The notes: generated by a model not told the origin, from the sequence alone. 29,363 nt of DNA from JBDTCS01 sp039923455 (GCA_039923455.1 JBDTCS010000237.1:1-29363); one strand, 5' to 3'; shown: positions 1 to 7,498, counted from the first letter of the stretch. A program made the numbers and translations.

Positions 1-605
1 AGCTTGAAGAGATCATGCATCTTCGGATCGGCCGAGATGATGTTACTAAAATCGTAACGACTGTTGATCTCTTGTTGCAAGTGGCGCAGCTTCTGATGGA
101 AGCCATAAGCCATGATCGCGTTACGAATGATGACCTGAAGGCGCTCGGTGTCGATCGGCTTCGTGAGGTAATCATACGCGCCGGCTTTCAAAGCTTCGAC
201 AGCGGTGGCTACACTTTCTTGCGCACTGATCATGACGACCGGCAGATGCTCATCCGCGCTTTTGATCGCGCGAAGTACATCGATGCCGTTGATGTCAGGC
301 AGATTGATATCGAGTAGAACGAGCCTCGGATGACGCTCGCGCATTTGAATGATCGCTTCCTCGCCGGAGTGCGCAATGATTGAGGGATAATCCCAAACAT
401 TCTGCACCCAGTGGTGGATTAGGTCTGCGACAAAGGGCTCATCATCGACGATTAAGATCGGTGCTTCCGGACCATCGGAAAATACGTTATCATACGTATC
501 TCCGTCAGTTGAGGACATACCTCCGCCAGCACTAGGACCGTTCGGATAAGAGCGAATGGTGTTGTTCCCCTTCGAAGAGGGAAACGGTTTGGTTACCTGG
601 AACAT
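1..605 (-). CDS. NtrC-type sigma-54-dependent response regulator, N-terminal part (cut by left edge)
   Basis: Reading leftward from the ATG at 605-603 gives 201 codons with no stop before the window edge. Residues about 49-165 form a receiver domain: acidic pair D54/D55, likely phosphoacceptor D99 in LLDINLPD, S127 and K149 in the TKP motif. The segment after it (SADPKMHDLFK) is how the AAA+ sigma-54-interaction domain of NtrC-family regulators usually begins, so the missing part should hold the ATPase and a DNA-binding helix-turn-helix. By family, a partner kinase would phosphorylate D99 and the protein would activate sigma-54 promoters. There is an unusually long leader of about 48 residues before the receiver. 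A GAGAAG lies just upstream of the chosen ATG; an internal ATG at 518 is possible but its GGAGG is too close. No partner kinase is adjacent. Receiver assignment is firm; the NtrC class rests on the last 20 residues. Confidence 0.88.
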   Translation of the reverse strand, partial: MFQVTKPFPSSKGNNTIRSYPNGPSAGGGMSSTDGDTYDNVFSDGPEAPILIVDDEPFVADLIHHWVQNVWDYPSIIAHSGEEAIIQMRERHPRLVLLDINLPDINGIDVLRAIKSADEHLPVVMISAQESVATAVEALKAGAYDYLTKPIDTERLQVIIRNAIMAYGFHQKLRHLQQEINSRYDFSNIISADPKMHDLFK

Positions 606-817
606 AATGTGCTTCTCATATTAAGGGCATAGCAACTACTTCAACTAAACACTTACGAATCCACGTCATGCTTTGGAAAGCAAGTCGCAGCTTCAGGAAA
701 TCTCACGAAAAGACGTATTGCAGAAAATAGAAGGCAAAAAAGTATCTATTTCTGTTTTTAACGCACTTATCGCTTCTGGGTAGTTTTTCGCAGTTGTTCT
801 TGAATCGTAGAAAGTGT

Positions 818-850
818 TTCTTGCATCCGACCGCATATCATTTGCAAGAA
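818..850. repeat. 8-bp perfect inverted repeat
   Basis: TTCTTGCA at 818-825 is matched by TGCAAGAA at 843-850 across a 17-nt spacer. It lies about 215 bp upstream of the response regulator start. It could be a dimeric regulator site or a hairpin; no U-tract follows on either strand, so it is not a terminator. Confidence 0.5.
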
Positions 851-970
851 TCTTTTATCACGACGGGTGGCAATTTATTCCGACGACCGACTCGCGTTTT
901 AGGCGACTCTCTCGCTTCGATAAACTCGCACCCCGGATGACCCCTCATCCACTGCTTCCAACTACCTCCG

Positions 971-1010
971 TGTGACTCGAATTATTACGGGCAAAGAGCC
1001 CTAAGTCACA
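971..1010. repeat. Nested inverted repeat (two-level hairpin)
   Basis: The outer arms TGTGACT (971-977) and AGTCACA (1004-1010) enclose an inner hairpin GGGC-AAAGA-GCCC (989-1001). The 5' side has an 11-nt bulge and the 3' side a 2-nt one. Two perfect arms nested in 40 nt suggest an RNA fold or protein site, but no family is recognised. Confidence 0.45.
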
Positions 1011-1709
1011 ACACTTTAATTCTGGGAGAATACCGGTCGTTAATAGTTTCTAACAGTAACCTCCCCCGCATGCGTACAAACTTAGTACAAAAAAACTCCA
1101 AATGCTACTATCCGACCGAAAAAAAATTGATTAATTGCGAAATATGTCCAATTTCATGAATTTTTTTATCCAGATTTGGTACACATTGCTCCACTTTCCT
1201 GCTCTAAACTCCCACAGTAGTGTTTTGAAGCCCGTAGCCAAGAATTTGGAATGCTATTCTGTATGCGTATTAAGCTTGTCACAGAGAAGGATTCTACTAA
1301 CCGACAACTCCTCTGCGACAGCTCAATAAACATTGCTCGATAGTGTTACATAAGCTTGCGAAAAGTCTCACGGAAAGTGCTTCCTTCCGCTCAGAGAATA
1401 CCCGAATTATTGGACTTGTGCTGAGCACTCTGAAGTGCACGATTGGTTCGGGAACGCCTCGATAGAATTATTCCTTGTTTCTTAAGCGAAAATTTCGTCT
1501 TTGCCAGAAAGAAAATTGCCATATTTTATCGCGAATTCGATGATTTCGAAGAAATTTCCCACCGTAGGTGTAATTTTTTTCTGCTTGCGTACTTATTGTA
1601 CTTACGTTGGCAGGTAAAGGATGGCTCGTGGAGTTGGAATTAAGTTGAATTCCGCACAGGGTGCCACGGCTGAAGGTGGGGATTTCGGCCTGATCTGGGG
1701 AGATCGAGC

Positions 1710-1738
1710 GATTCTGAGCAAAGACTCGGATTCTGAGC
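1710..1738. repeat. Direct repeat GATTCTGAGC x2
   Basis: GATTCTGAGC occurs at 1710-1719 and again at 1729-1738, a 19-bp period, about 150-175 bp upstream of the sigma factor start. Tandem sites close to two helical turns apart can be operator half-sites. Chance cannot be excluded for only two copies. Confidence 0.4.
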
Positions 1739-1796
1739 GTTGTCTCACTAAGTCGCGCGATCAGGAATTAGTAAACCGAAATAGTTTGTCCCACGG

Positions 1797-1824
1797 CTGT
1801 GAGGAAGGATTGATATTCCCACAG
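1797..1824 (+). other. Imperfect hairpin upstream of the sigma factor gene
   Basis: CTGTG (1797-1801) pairs with CACAG (1820-1824). After one mismatch the stem continues for three more pairs (one a G-U) around an apical loop of about 10 nt. No U-tract follows. If the sigma gene is transcribed from further upstream, this lies in its leader. Confidence 0.35.
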
Positions 1825-1842
1825 TCTCGCTGAAACTCTAGA

Positions 1843-1858
1843 AGAGCAGAGATGCTCT
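1843..1858 (+). other. Small hairpin in the presumed leader of the sigma factor gene
   Basis: AGAGCA (1843-1848) and TGCTCT (1853-1858) form a perfect 6-bp stem with a GAGA tetraloop, a GNRA-type loop that is stable in RNA. It ends 28 nt before the ATG at 1887, close enough to affect translation if transcribed. Confidence 0.4.
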
Positions 1859-1886
1859 AGATAGGTGAACAGCCCTTATTGAGAGC

Positions 1887-2747
1887 ATGTCTGCTTCAAC
1901 CGATAGAACTGCTGACGAGTACTATGACGGAGAGGAGCCGGTGAGATCATCATCCGGCACCACTCCCGATGCGTTGCTCGACCACGCCAAAAGCGAGGTC
2001 CTCAAGCGGCTATCGAGAAATGGAAAGCAGCCCAAAGCTAACGAACAAGCCGACGGTGCGGCCACTGCGAACGGCAAGCCGGCCAATAGTAGGCCGGCAA
2101 GAGATTCGAAGTTCATTGATACGAGAAGCCGAGTTCTGAAACCTGGCGAACGAACCGACGAAGAGTTGTTTCGCGGATATCAAGAAGGCGATCAGCAGGC
2201 CTTTCTGAAACTCTACGAGCGCTACAAGTCGATGATCTTCGCCTATTGCGCACGTACCGTCTTAAGCGCAGGACTCGATGAGGAGCTGGTAGAAGACACA
2301 TTTCAAGAAGTCTTTTTGCGCGTGGCGCAATACCAGCATACATTCACCGGTGGTGAGTTTCGCGCATGGATCTTCACTGTGACCAGGCATACCTGCTTGA
2401 GCACAAAGAAGAAAGGCATTCAACATCGCATCTCGACCGAACGCGTCGGTGATGGAGAAAATCTTGATAACGATGTTGCATCCGAAGTTCGCAACGCGCT
2501 CAGCATGGTCAATGACCCGCTGGAAAATTTGTCGATGTCGGAACAGACCGCGCTATTGCTCAAAGCAATTGCCGAGCTGCCCGAGACTTATCGAGAGGCA
2601 TTGATACTTAGCGATTATGAAGGTCTGACCTACGAAGAGATCGGCCGCATAACCGGAACAAGTCTCTCGACGATACGTATTCGAGTGTTCCGAGCAAAAG
2701 CACGACTTCGTAAAGTGCTCTTGCCCATTATCGGAGATTCAGTTTGA
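1887..2747 (+). CDS. RNA polymerase sigma-70 family (ECF-like) sigma factor
   Basis: The 286-residue protein has sigma region 2 at about 93-170, including the core-binding and -10 recognition helices (FQEVFLRVAQY and FRAWIFTVTRHTCL). Sigma region 4 is at about 222-275 with the helix-turn-helix LTYEEIGRITGTSLSTIRIR. Sigma domain 3 is absent, as expected for extracytoplasmic-function sigma factors. Typical ECF sigmas are 160-210 residues; this one has an extra N-terminal tail of about 90 residues that is hydrophilic and of low complexity, and a linker of about 50 residues between sigma 2 and sigma 4. The ATG at 1887 has no strong Shine-Dalgarno; a start nearer residue 75-90 would give a normal ECF length but has no ATG. 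The gene just downstream encodes a one-helix membrane protein that is probably its anti-sigma factor. Fold assignment is firm; the stimulus is unknown. Confidence 0.92.
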   Translation: MSASTDRTADEYYDGEEPVRSSSGTTPDALLDHAKSEVLKRLSRNGKQPKANEQADGAATANGKPANSRPARDSKFIDTRSRVLKPGERTDEELFRGYQEGDQQAFLKLYERYKSMIFAYCARTVLSAGLDEELVEDTFQEVFLRVAQYQHTFTGGEFRAWIFTVTRHTCLSTKKKGIQHRISTERVGDGENLDNDVASEVRNALSMVNDPLENLSMSEQTALLLKAIAELPETYREALILSDYEGLTYEEIGRITGTSLSTIRIRVFRAKARLRKVLLPIIGDSV

Positions 2748-2748
2748 T

Positions 2749-2776
2749 GCTTGCTGCTTTTTTTTAGCATGCAAGC
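2749..2776 (+). other. Hairpin with T8 loop between the sigma and anti-sigma genes
   Basis: GCTTGC-TGC (2749-2757) pairs with GCA-GCAAGC (2767-2776, with T2770 bulged) around a loop of eight T and one A. It starts 2 nt after the sigma factor stop and ends 22 nt before the next ATG. The U-run sits in the loop, not after the stem, so it is not a standard terminator. It may affect translation or stability of the second gene. Confidence 0.4.
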
Positions 2777-2798
2777 GCTATCATAGATAAGAATACTT

Positions 2799-3635
2799 AT
2801 GCAACAAATGCAGAGCACAACGGAAGAGCTGATTGTCATGTACTTGGATGGTGAGCTCGTCCGCAAGGAAATGGAATCCGTATTATTTGAGCGCCTCGCT
2901 TCGAGCCCCGATGCGAGATTGTTACTGCGAGAGCATCTTGTTTTGCGTGGAGCGATACACACTTCATCCGAAGACACACGCTTTCAGCTCACGAATGAGA
3001 TCGATGGGCGTACGCGCAAACGTCTCGAAAATATTCTTCGCACGGTGCCTGCTGTCGCGAAGCCGGTAGTAGTCGCACCCACCGTCACGATGCCAACGCT
3101 CGTGCTCAAGAAAGATAGAGCGAAGTCGCGGCCTGTTGCAAATGCTCGTCCGATCAAGAGCTCGCGCACGGTGCGTCCGCTTTCCATCTGGGCCAAGCGC
3201 TCACCGATTCTTGTGTTGCTTCTACTCGGCGTGATCTATTTCACGATCGGACAGCCGAACGCACCGAAGCAAGTTGCTCAAGCACCCCAGACAATGCAGA
3301 ATACTAAGATCGCCAACGGTCAAGGCAACAGCGATCAGATTGCGCAGAACGACGCATCGAAGACATCCACAGTCAATCCTGATCAGTCCTCTTCAACGGT
3401 AAACAATATTCAACCGACGAACACAACAGCAGCGCCGCAATCCATTGCTAAGAACGTGCACGCAACCGTCACGCCGCAGCAATCGGTCGCAGCTAATGTT
3501 GTTACGAGCACCGCAACACCAACAGTTGCACAGCCCCAAACAGAGAACCCACAGGATATCATGATCAGCCGTCGCTACGCGTCGATGATCAGAGGGACCA
3601 AAGCAGTCACGATCACGCAACGCGACCGCATGTAA
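2799..3635 (+). CDS. Putative anti-sigma factor, single-pass membrane protein
   Basis: The protein has 278 residues. Residues 1-60 are helical and acidic (EELIVMYLDGEL near 9-20), like the start of many anti-sigma factors of ECF systems. A single hydrophobic helix is at about 134-151 (SPILVLLLLGVIYFTIG), preceded by basic residues, which suggests a cytoplasmic N-terminus. Residues 152-260 are rich in Q, T, N, A and V, a low-complexity periplasmic stalk. There is no cysteine at all, so the zinc-binding HxxxCxxC motif of the ZAS class is missing. The function is inferred mainly from position, 51 nt after the sigma factor gene in the same direction, and from layout. The alternative is an unrelated envelope protein. 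If it is an anti-sigma factor it should hold the sigma factor at the inner membrane until an envelope signal arrives. Confidence 0.6.
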   Translation: MQQMQSTTEELIVMYLDGELVRKEMESVLFERLASSPDARLLLREHLVLRGAIHTSSEDTRFQLTNEIDGRTRKRLENILRTVPAVAKPVVVAPTVTMPTLVLKKDRAKSRPVANARPIKSSRTVRPLSIWAKRSPILVLLLLGVIYFTIGQPNAPKQVAQAPQTMQNTKIANGQGNSDQIAQNDASKTSTVNPDQSSSTVNNIQPTNTTAAPQSIAKNVHATVTPQQSVAANVVTSTATPTVAQPQTENPQDIMISRRYASMIRGTKAVTITQRDRM

Positions 3636-3641
3636 GTTTTG

Positions 3642-3666
3642 CTTCCTCCAATACAGGAGGTTGCCT
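3642..3666 (+). promoter_or_regulatory. Possible Shine-Dalgarno held in a small hairpin
   Basis: AGGAGG occurs at 3655-3660. The adjoining CCTCC can pair with its GGAGG over a short loop, and two outer G-C pairs extend the stem past a TT/TT internal loop. AGGAGG lies 14 nt before an in-frame TTG at 3675 and 32 nt before the ATG at 3693, so its link with either start is uncertain. Confidence 0.3.
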
Positions 3667-3692
3667 CTCTATTCTTGAGAGATCCAATAGCT

Positions 3693-5468
3693 ATGAAAAG
3701 ATATTGCAGCAGTTTTGAAACAAAGTGTTTGAGCAATGGTGCAAGGCTAGCCTTCGTCGGTATGCTCTCGTTGCTTTGTACGCTCGGATTTGTAAACACG
3801 AGTGTGAGTTCGCCTATCAAAAAGGCAGAGCACGTCGCTCTGGCAAGTTTTGCTTTGATAGATGCGAAAGAGGGCAAGACGCTTGATGAACTCATGCACG
3901 AGCGACTTGATAGACTCAAGTCTATTCAAGGATCGAATCTCGCTCCCGAGCTTTTGCGTATGGAAGCCAACTACGTTCGTACAAGTGGCAGCATTGGTGA
4001 AGATGTGTTGTTCGAAGCGAGCTTCCATTTGGAGCCTCGCTATATGTCCATCTCTCCGGAAGGCCGCGACGAATCCACCACAGCGAACCGCAATACGTTT
4101 GTTCAGCCGATCATGTATTTCATTGGCTCCGCACGTACGCCGCTTGCACTTCCGATGGTCAGCAATCTTTCCAAATCGCTGCGTAGCGATGCAGCTTCGT
4201 ACACGGTAAACATCGGTATTCTTCCGCTTCCGAGCCCTGCAAATTTTCCGAAGGATTCCATTCGCTATTACGTCATCATCGAGCGCACACTACAATCAAA
4301 CACCAGCGAAAGCGAAGTCAAGATTGAGCGCTTCGATAAAGAGTTTACGCAGAAAGCCGATGAGCCAGTTCGTTTGAAACTCGAGAACGCACCACCGGAA
4401 AAGAACGCACGCATCGTGCAGCTCGACGATGGTTCGACACTCGATTTCTATGATGATTTTGCTCGCTTCTTTACAGAGCACATTTTTCTGAGTAGCGATC
4501 GTTTGCAGTATTCCGTTGGTAAGGCCGAGATCTCGCCGATCTCTCAGCAACTTACGATCCCCTACTCTATTGCAATCGCATCGAAAGTAAAGATCGAATT
4601 GCTTTCGGTTTTGGACGGTGATCATCCACTGACGATGATCGATACTATCAAGCGCCCCGCATCGTATCTCGCTGAATGGAGCTTGAAGCAATTTGCTAAT
4701 GGCCCGTATCGTTGTAGAGTTACGGCTCGTGACATCGCAACAGATCGCGTACTCTTCATCGATACGATCGCGTTCACTAAGTCTGCACCGGTTGTTGTCG
4801 AAAGCCCGACGCGTTTGGGTGAAGACACGTTAATACTCGGCGGAAAGAAGGAAGATGCGAAGGCGCTCTTCAATCGGATGAATATTGCACTCAACGAAGA
4901 ACGCGTCAAAACAGAGCGACTCGATGCTACACTGACACGCGTCAACAGCGAAAAGAAAACGCTCGAAGATATTGTGAATGCGAACAAGCGCAGTTCTATC
5001 GCGGGTTTGCGGATGCGCTCAGGACTTGGCTTTGGTCCGAGTTCGGGTACGAATCTTTTTGTCGGAATCGAATCGGCTTCGCCAAATCTCGCCCTCGATC
5101 TTTCCTTTGGAGTTTCATATTGGTCCACGCCACCCTTCTTGGTTTATACACAACCACAGAATGTATCGCGTATCTTATCGGGACCAAAATCTTTGGGCTT
5201 GCAACTTAGCTATGTCTTTGCAAAGCCATTTGGTGGCTTGATCGAGCCAATGGCCGGCCTCGGATATTTCGGAACATGGTCGAACACGACCGAACAAAAC
5301 GTGATCAAGAGTGCAACGATCATCGTCCCTTCGGTGGGCATCGCCTCTGAACCAGGCGGTGAGAACTCCAGTTTTGGCCTATCGCTCAGCATAGGCGAAG
5401 CAATCGGCCTCGGCGTAGGTCAATCTGCGTTACTCGATGTCAGCGGGAAATTCTACGTGCGATTCTAA
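3693..5468 (+). CDS. Exported protein with Ig-like region, coiled coil and C-terminal beta-barrel-like domain
   Basis: I do not recognise a named family. From the ATG at 3693 the protein has 591 residues. It begins with a basic patch and a hydrophobic stretch at about 18-33, a likely signal peptide. The frame is open to a TTG at 3639 and another TTG at 3675 follows an AGGAGG, so the start is uncertain by up to 18 codons. A region before about residue 370 looks like an Ig-like beta-sandwich (PYSIAIASKVKIELLSVLDG onward). Residues about 385-433 are heptad-like and charged, probably a coiled coil. From about 434 to the end the sequence alternates polar and hydrophobic residues, is rich in G, Y and F, and ends in phenylalanine (GKFYVRF), as outer-membrane beta-barrels do. 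The gene starts 57 nt after the putative anti-sigma gene in the same direction and is followed by a terminator, so it may be part of that operon. Confidence 0.7.
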   Translation: MKRYCSSFETKCLSNGARLAFVGMLSLLCTLGFVNTSVSSPIKKAEHVALASFALIDAKEGKTLDELMHERLDRLKSIQGSNLAPELLRMEANYVRTSGSIGEDVLFEASFHLEPRYMSISPEGRDESTTANRNTFVQPIMYFIGSARTPLALPMVSNLSKSLRSDAASYTVNIGILPLPSPANFPKDSIRYYVIIERTLQSNTSESEVKIERFDKEFTQKADEPVRLKLENAPPEKNARIVQLDDGSTLDFYDDFARFFTEHIFLSSDRLQYSVGKAEISPISQQLTIPYSIAIASKVKIELLSVLDGDHPLTMIDTIKRPASYLAEWSLKQFANGPYRCRVTARDIATDRVLFIDTIAFTKSAPVVVESPTRLGEDTLILGGKKEDAKALFNRMNIALNEERVKTERLDATLTRVNSEKKTLEDIVNANKRSSIAGLRMRSGLGFGPSSGTNLFVGIESASPNLALDLSFGVSYWSTPPFLVYTQPQNVSRILSGPKSLGLQLSYVFAKPFGGLIEPMAGLGYFGTWSNTTEQNVIKSATIIVPSVGIASEPGGENSSFGLSLSIGEAIGLGVGQSALLDVSGKFYVRF

Positions 5469-5493
5469 ACGCTCAGAGTTTTTGTTCCAAAGG

Positions 5494-5520
5494 GTGCGAG
5501 AGTTTCTCGCACTTTTTTTT
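5494..5520 (+). terminator. Intrinsic terminator
   Basis: A perfect 8-bp stem, GTGCGAGA (5494-5501) with TCTCGCAC (5505-5512), closes a GTT loop and is followed directly by eight T (5513-5520). It lies 25 nt after the stop of the exported protein gene and should end the sigma factor transcript. Confidence 0.93.
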
Positions 5521-5615
5521 GTCCCAGTTTTTCAAGAGTGGTTTCGCAAGCTTCGCTATATTCGTACCACAGATTCGTGGTTCGGGTCAACTAGATTCAC
5601 CTCATCACAAGTTCA

Positions 5616-6395
5616 ATGCATCTCGGCTCCACGACGAAATCGCGCCTCTACATTGCGGTTCTCTTCTATTGCTCGGCTGTTGGTTGTACGCCATTTGATG
5701 GCGGTAGTAGTACATGGCTCGATCTGATCGCGGGATTTGGGTCGTTTGCAAATGTCATTCGCGATTGTGGTGGTAAGATACTTCGGCAAGATGATTTCGT
5801 TTTTAAGGATGCCGGCATTTCAGTGCACCATAATGTGGGACTCGTATCGTTCATGGGTAAGGTTGGGACATTTCATTCAACACCGGGCCGAACAATCGTA
5901 AATCAGGATTCAAGCGCGGCACAAGATCAATCCTACTCCACCAACTATTTCGGAGCCGGAGCAGGGTTGCAATCACAGTACTTTGGTGTGGAGGTCGGTT
6001 TGATCTATTTTAGTAGTCTTCACTCACATTATCTCCTCAACGATAACGCTCGCTTTCAACCGATGGGCAGGATACGAATCGGCGTCGAAGACAAATGGTA
6101 TTTTTCAACGAGTCTGCTATATGATAATACGTTGCTCTCACAAGGTGGTATTTGGGATTTTGGATTTGGAGGCCGGCTTTCAGAATCGAGGTCCACGATC
6201 TGGGCCGGATTAGGAGGCGGTAGATACGACCAAGTACAATTCATCGCTCGTACGATGATCGTGCCGAAAGATTGGAATGTTGGATTCCTTCTTTCTGGAA
6301 ATACATCCGCGAGTACAAATCCTTTCGAGTTCGGAGTCTCACTCGGTGTGCGCCTCTATCTTCAATCGGAGACTGCCAATACTAGCTTCCATTAA
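5616..6395 (+). CDS. Exported, possibly lipidated, beta-rich protein of unknown function
   Basis: The 259-residue protein starts with a short basic and hydrophobic segment ending in SAVGC. C24 could be a lipidation site, though the -3 residue is alanine rather than the usual leucine, so a plain signal peptide is also possible. From about residue 50 the sequence is a series of amphipathic strands rich in glycine and aromatics (GAGAGLQSQYFGVEVGLIYF, WDFGFGGRLSES, FGVSLGVRLYL), which looks like a small outer-membrane barrel of about eight strands. A barrel and a lipidated N-terminus are an odd pair. The terminator at 5494-5520 means it probably has its own promoter. No name can be given; the closing LGVRLYL strand followed by a short polar tail is consistent with a barrel end. 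Confidence 0.6.
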   Translation: MHLGSTTKSRLYIAVLFYCSAVGCTPFDGGSSTWLDLIAGFGSFANVIRDCGGKILRQDDFVFKDAGISVHHNVGLVSFMGKVGTFHSTPGRTIVNQDSSAAQDQSYSTNYFGAGAGLQSQYFGVEVGLIYFSSLHSHYLLNDNARFQPMGRIRIGVEDKWYFSTSLLYDNTLLSQGGIWDFGFGGRLSESRSTIWAGLGGGRYDQVQFIARTMIVPKDWNVGFLLSGNTSASTNPFEFGVSLGVRLYLQSETANTSFH

Positions 6396-6689
6396 ACCGA
6401 TAGGAACGGAATACAGCTTCGCTCCAAAGACTACTTAGCTAACCCCATCTCAACACTTTTGCGCGATCTGTTTCGCCAGAGAGAGCGAGATTTTTTTGTT
6501 GGGTGGAGCACTTCGAGGGTAAAAATAAATCGGCAATTTTGATTCGTATTGGCCGAGGGCTTTCTGTTGAATCGGATTTGTTGAAACATCGAAACCCGTT
6601 TACTCGTTTAAAGAAAAAGAAAACCGCAACGACTCCGCTGCGGTCCCTCTTTTTAAGTATTCTTCGAAGCTCAAACCAATACTTAGACG
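6396..6689. other. Intergenic region between convergent genes
   Basis: About 290 bp between the rightward beta-rich protein gene and the leftward glycosyltransferase gene. The only clear element is the hairpin at 6623-6644. A T7 tract near 6491-6497 follows a weak CTG/CAG stem that might end the rightward transcript. The open frame at 6503-6697 lacks a good start and domain and is not called. Confidence 0.5.
6611..6644 (-). terminator. Intrinsic terminator of the rsmG-to-glycosyltransferase operon
   Basis: ACCGCA (6623-6628) and TGCGGT (6639-6644) form a 6-bp stem with a 10-nt loop. Read leftward it is followed by a T-rich tract (the complement of 6611-6622), as expected for an intrinsic terminator about 45 nt after the glycosyltransferase stop. 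Read rightward it is followed by CCCTCTTTTT, so it may work both ways. Confidence 0.75.
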
Positions 6690-7484
6690 TTACCTAACTT
6701 CTTCCCAAGTTTGGCTGACAGATTTATTTTTGAAGAGGACAGCGAATCCGTTGCGAATCCAATCGAAATAGACTCTCGCGTAGCCATATTTTCTGTACCG
6801 ACGAGGGGATTCGAATATCAGAAGCGCATGATCGTAACGCACCCTGCCGATCGAACGCAAACGCTTGAAGAGATCAAAATCTTCTCCGGCGACCATCAAA
6901 TTGTTATAGCCGCGCAACGCTTCGAAAGCTTCGCGTCGGACGATCTGGCATTCGCCGCGTCCCATTCCGAGACCGATAACATTTAGCAAATGTACGTATC
7001 GATTGAAAAACCCATGAAAGAGTTTGTCACTCAAAATACGTTCTTCCGGCATGACTTCGACGCGCGAGGCAAGCGCTGCGAGCGCTTGATCAACAGCAAA
7101 TCGCTGACGAGCACGCTCTAAAAAATTGGCCGTGTTCTCAAAACGCGTATCGGCATTGATGAAGATCAGAAGTTGTGCATTCGCGAGTTGCGCACCACGA
7201 TTGCGACCTTCGGCGATCGTTTGACGATGATCCGCAATATGCGTAGCAATAAAATCGGCGTACGCAGCAGCGATCCCTAGCGTGTTATCCGAACTTCCGC
7301 CATCGCTGACGATCACTTCCAGATTAAAACGCGCACGAATCGGTGCACTGAATTGCTGCAAGCATTGCTCGAGCAATTTTTCTTCGTTCTTTGTAGGTAC
7401 GATAACACTGATCGCGGTAACCGCTCCGAGTGGTGTACCTTTCGTGCGAATGCCTTTTGCGCTGGACGATTTCTTTGGTGGCAT
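6690..7484 (-). CDS. Family 2 glycosyltransferase
   Basis: From the ATG at 7484 the protein has 264 residues. The GT-A nucleotide-sugar fold shows in order: ISVIVPTKNEE (25-35), the D61 nucleotide-binding aspartate in SDGGSSDNT, the metal-binding DXD-like NAD at 110-112, and the acidic pair E201/D202 in AGEDFDLFKRL as catalytic region. It lacks membrane helices, though the C-terminal part has aromatic and basic residues that could touch the membrane. The sequence resembles the TIGR04283-like branch of GT2, whose acceptors are poorly known, so donor and acceptor cannot be stated. The frame is open upstream to a TTG at 7496, but GGAAAG lies a few bases before the ATG at 7484, which I prefer. 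It is the last gene of a leftward operon, 14 nt after the DUF2279 gene. Confidence 0.88.
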   Translation of the reverse strand: MPPKKSSSAKGIRTKGTPLGAVTAISVIVPTKNEEKLLEQCLQQFSAPIRARFNLEVIVSDGGSSDNTLGIAAAYADFIATHIADHRQTIAEGRNRGAQLANAQLLIFINADTRFENTANFLERARQRFAVDQALAALASRVEVMPEERILSDKLFHGFFNRYVHLLNVIGLGMGRGECQIVRREAFEALRGYNNLMVAGEDFDLFKRLRSIGRVRYDHALLIFESPRRYRKYGYARVYFDWIRNGFAVLFKNKSVSQTWEEVR

Positions 7485-7498
7485 GTGTCTTTCCAAGA

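Larger units (their letters stand above)
606..1886. other. Long divergent intergenic region, no credible gene
   Basis: This 1.28-kb stretch separates the leftward response regulator from the rightward sigma factor, so it should hold promoters for both. It is AT-rich with many A and T runs, unlike the flanking genes. The short open frames in it (1135-1329, 1443-1643, 1621-1833) have unconvincing composition and no recognisable domain. It contains several inverted or direct repeats, listed separately: 818-850, 971-1010, 1664-1799, 1710-1738, 1797-1824 and 1843-1858. I could not identify a known structured RNA (tmRNA, RNase P, SRP) here. A regulatory region or an unannotated small RNA gene are both possible. 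Confidence 0.6.

Noticed and set aside
971..1010. CRP-type operator (TGTGA-N6-TCACA)
   Set aside because: The TGTGA and TCACA halves are about 30 nt apart instead of 6, so it does not fit a CRP/FNR site.
1135..1833. Three short open frames (1135-1329, 1443-1643, 1621-1833) on the plus strand
   Set aside because: Short, low-complexity or cysteine/arginine-rich, no domain, no ribosome site; they overlap repeats and sit in AT-rich DNA.
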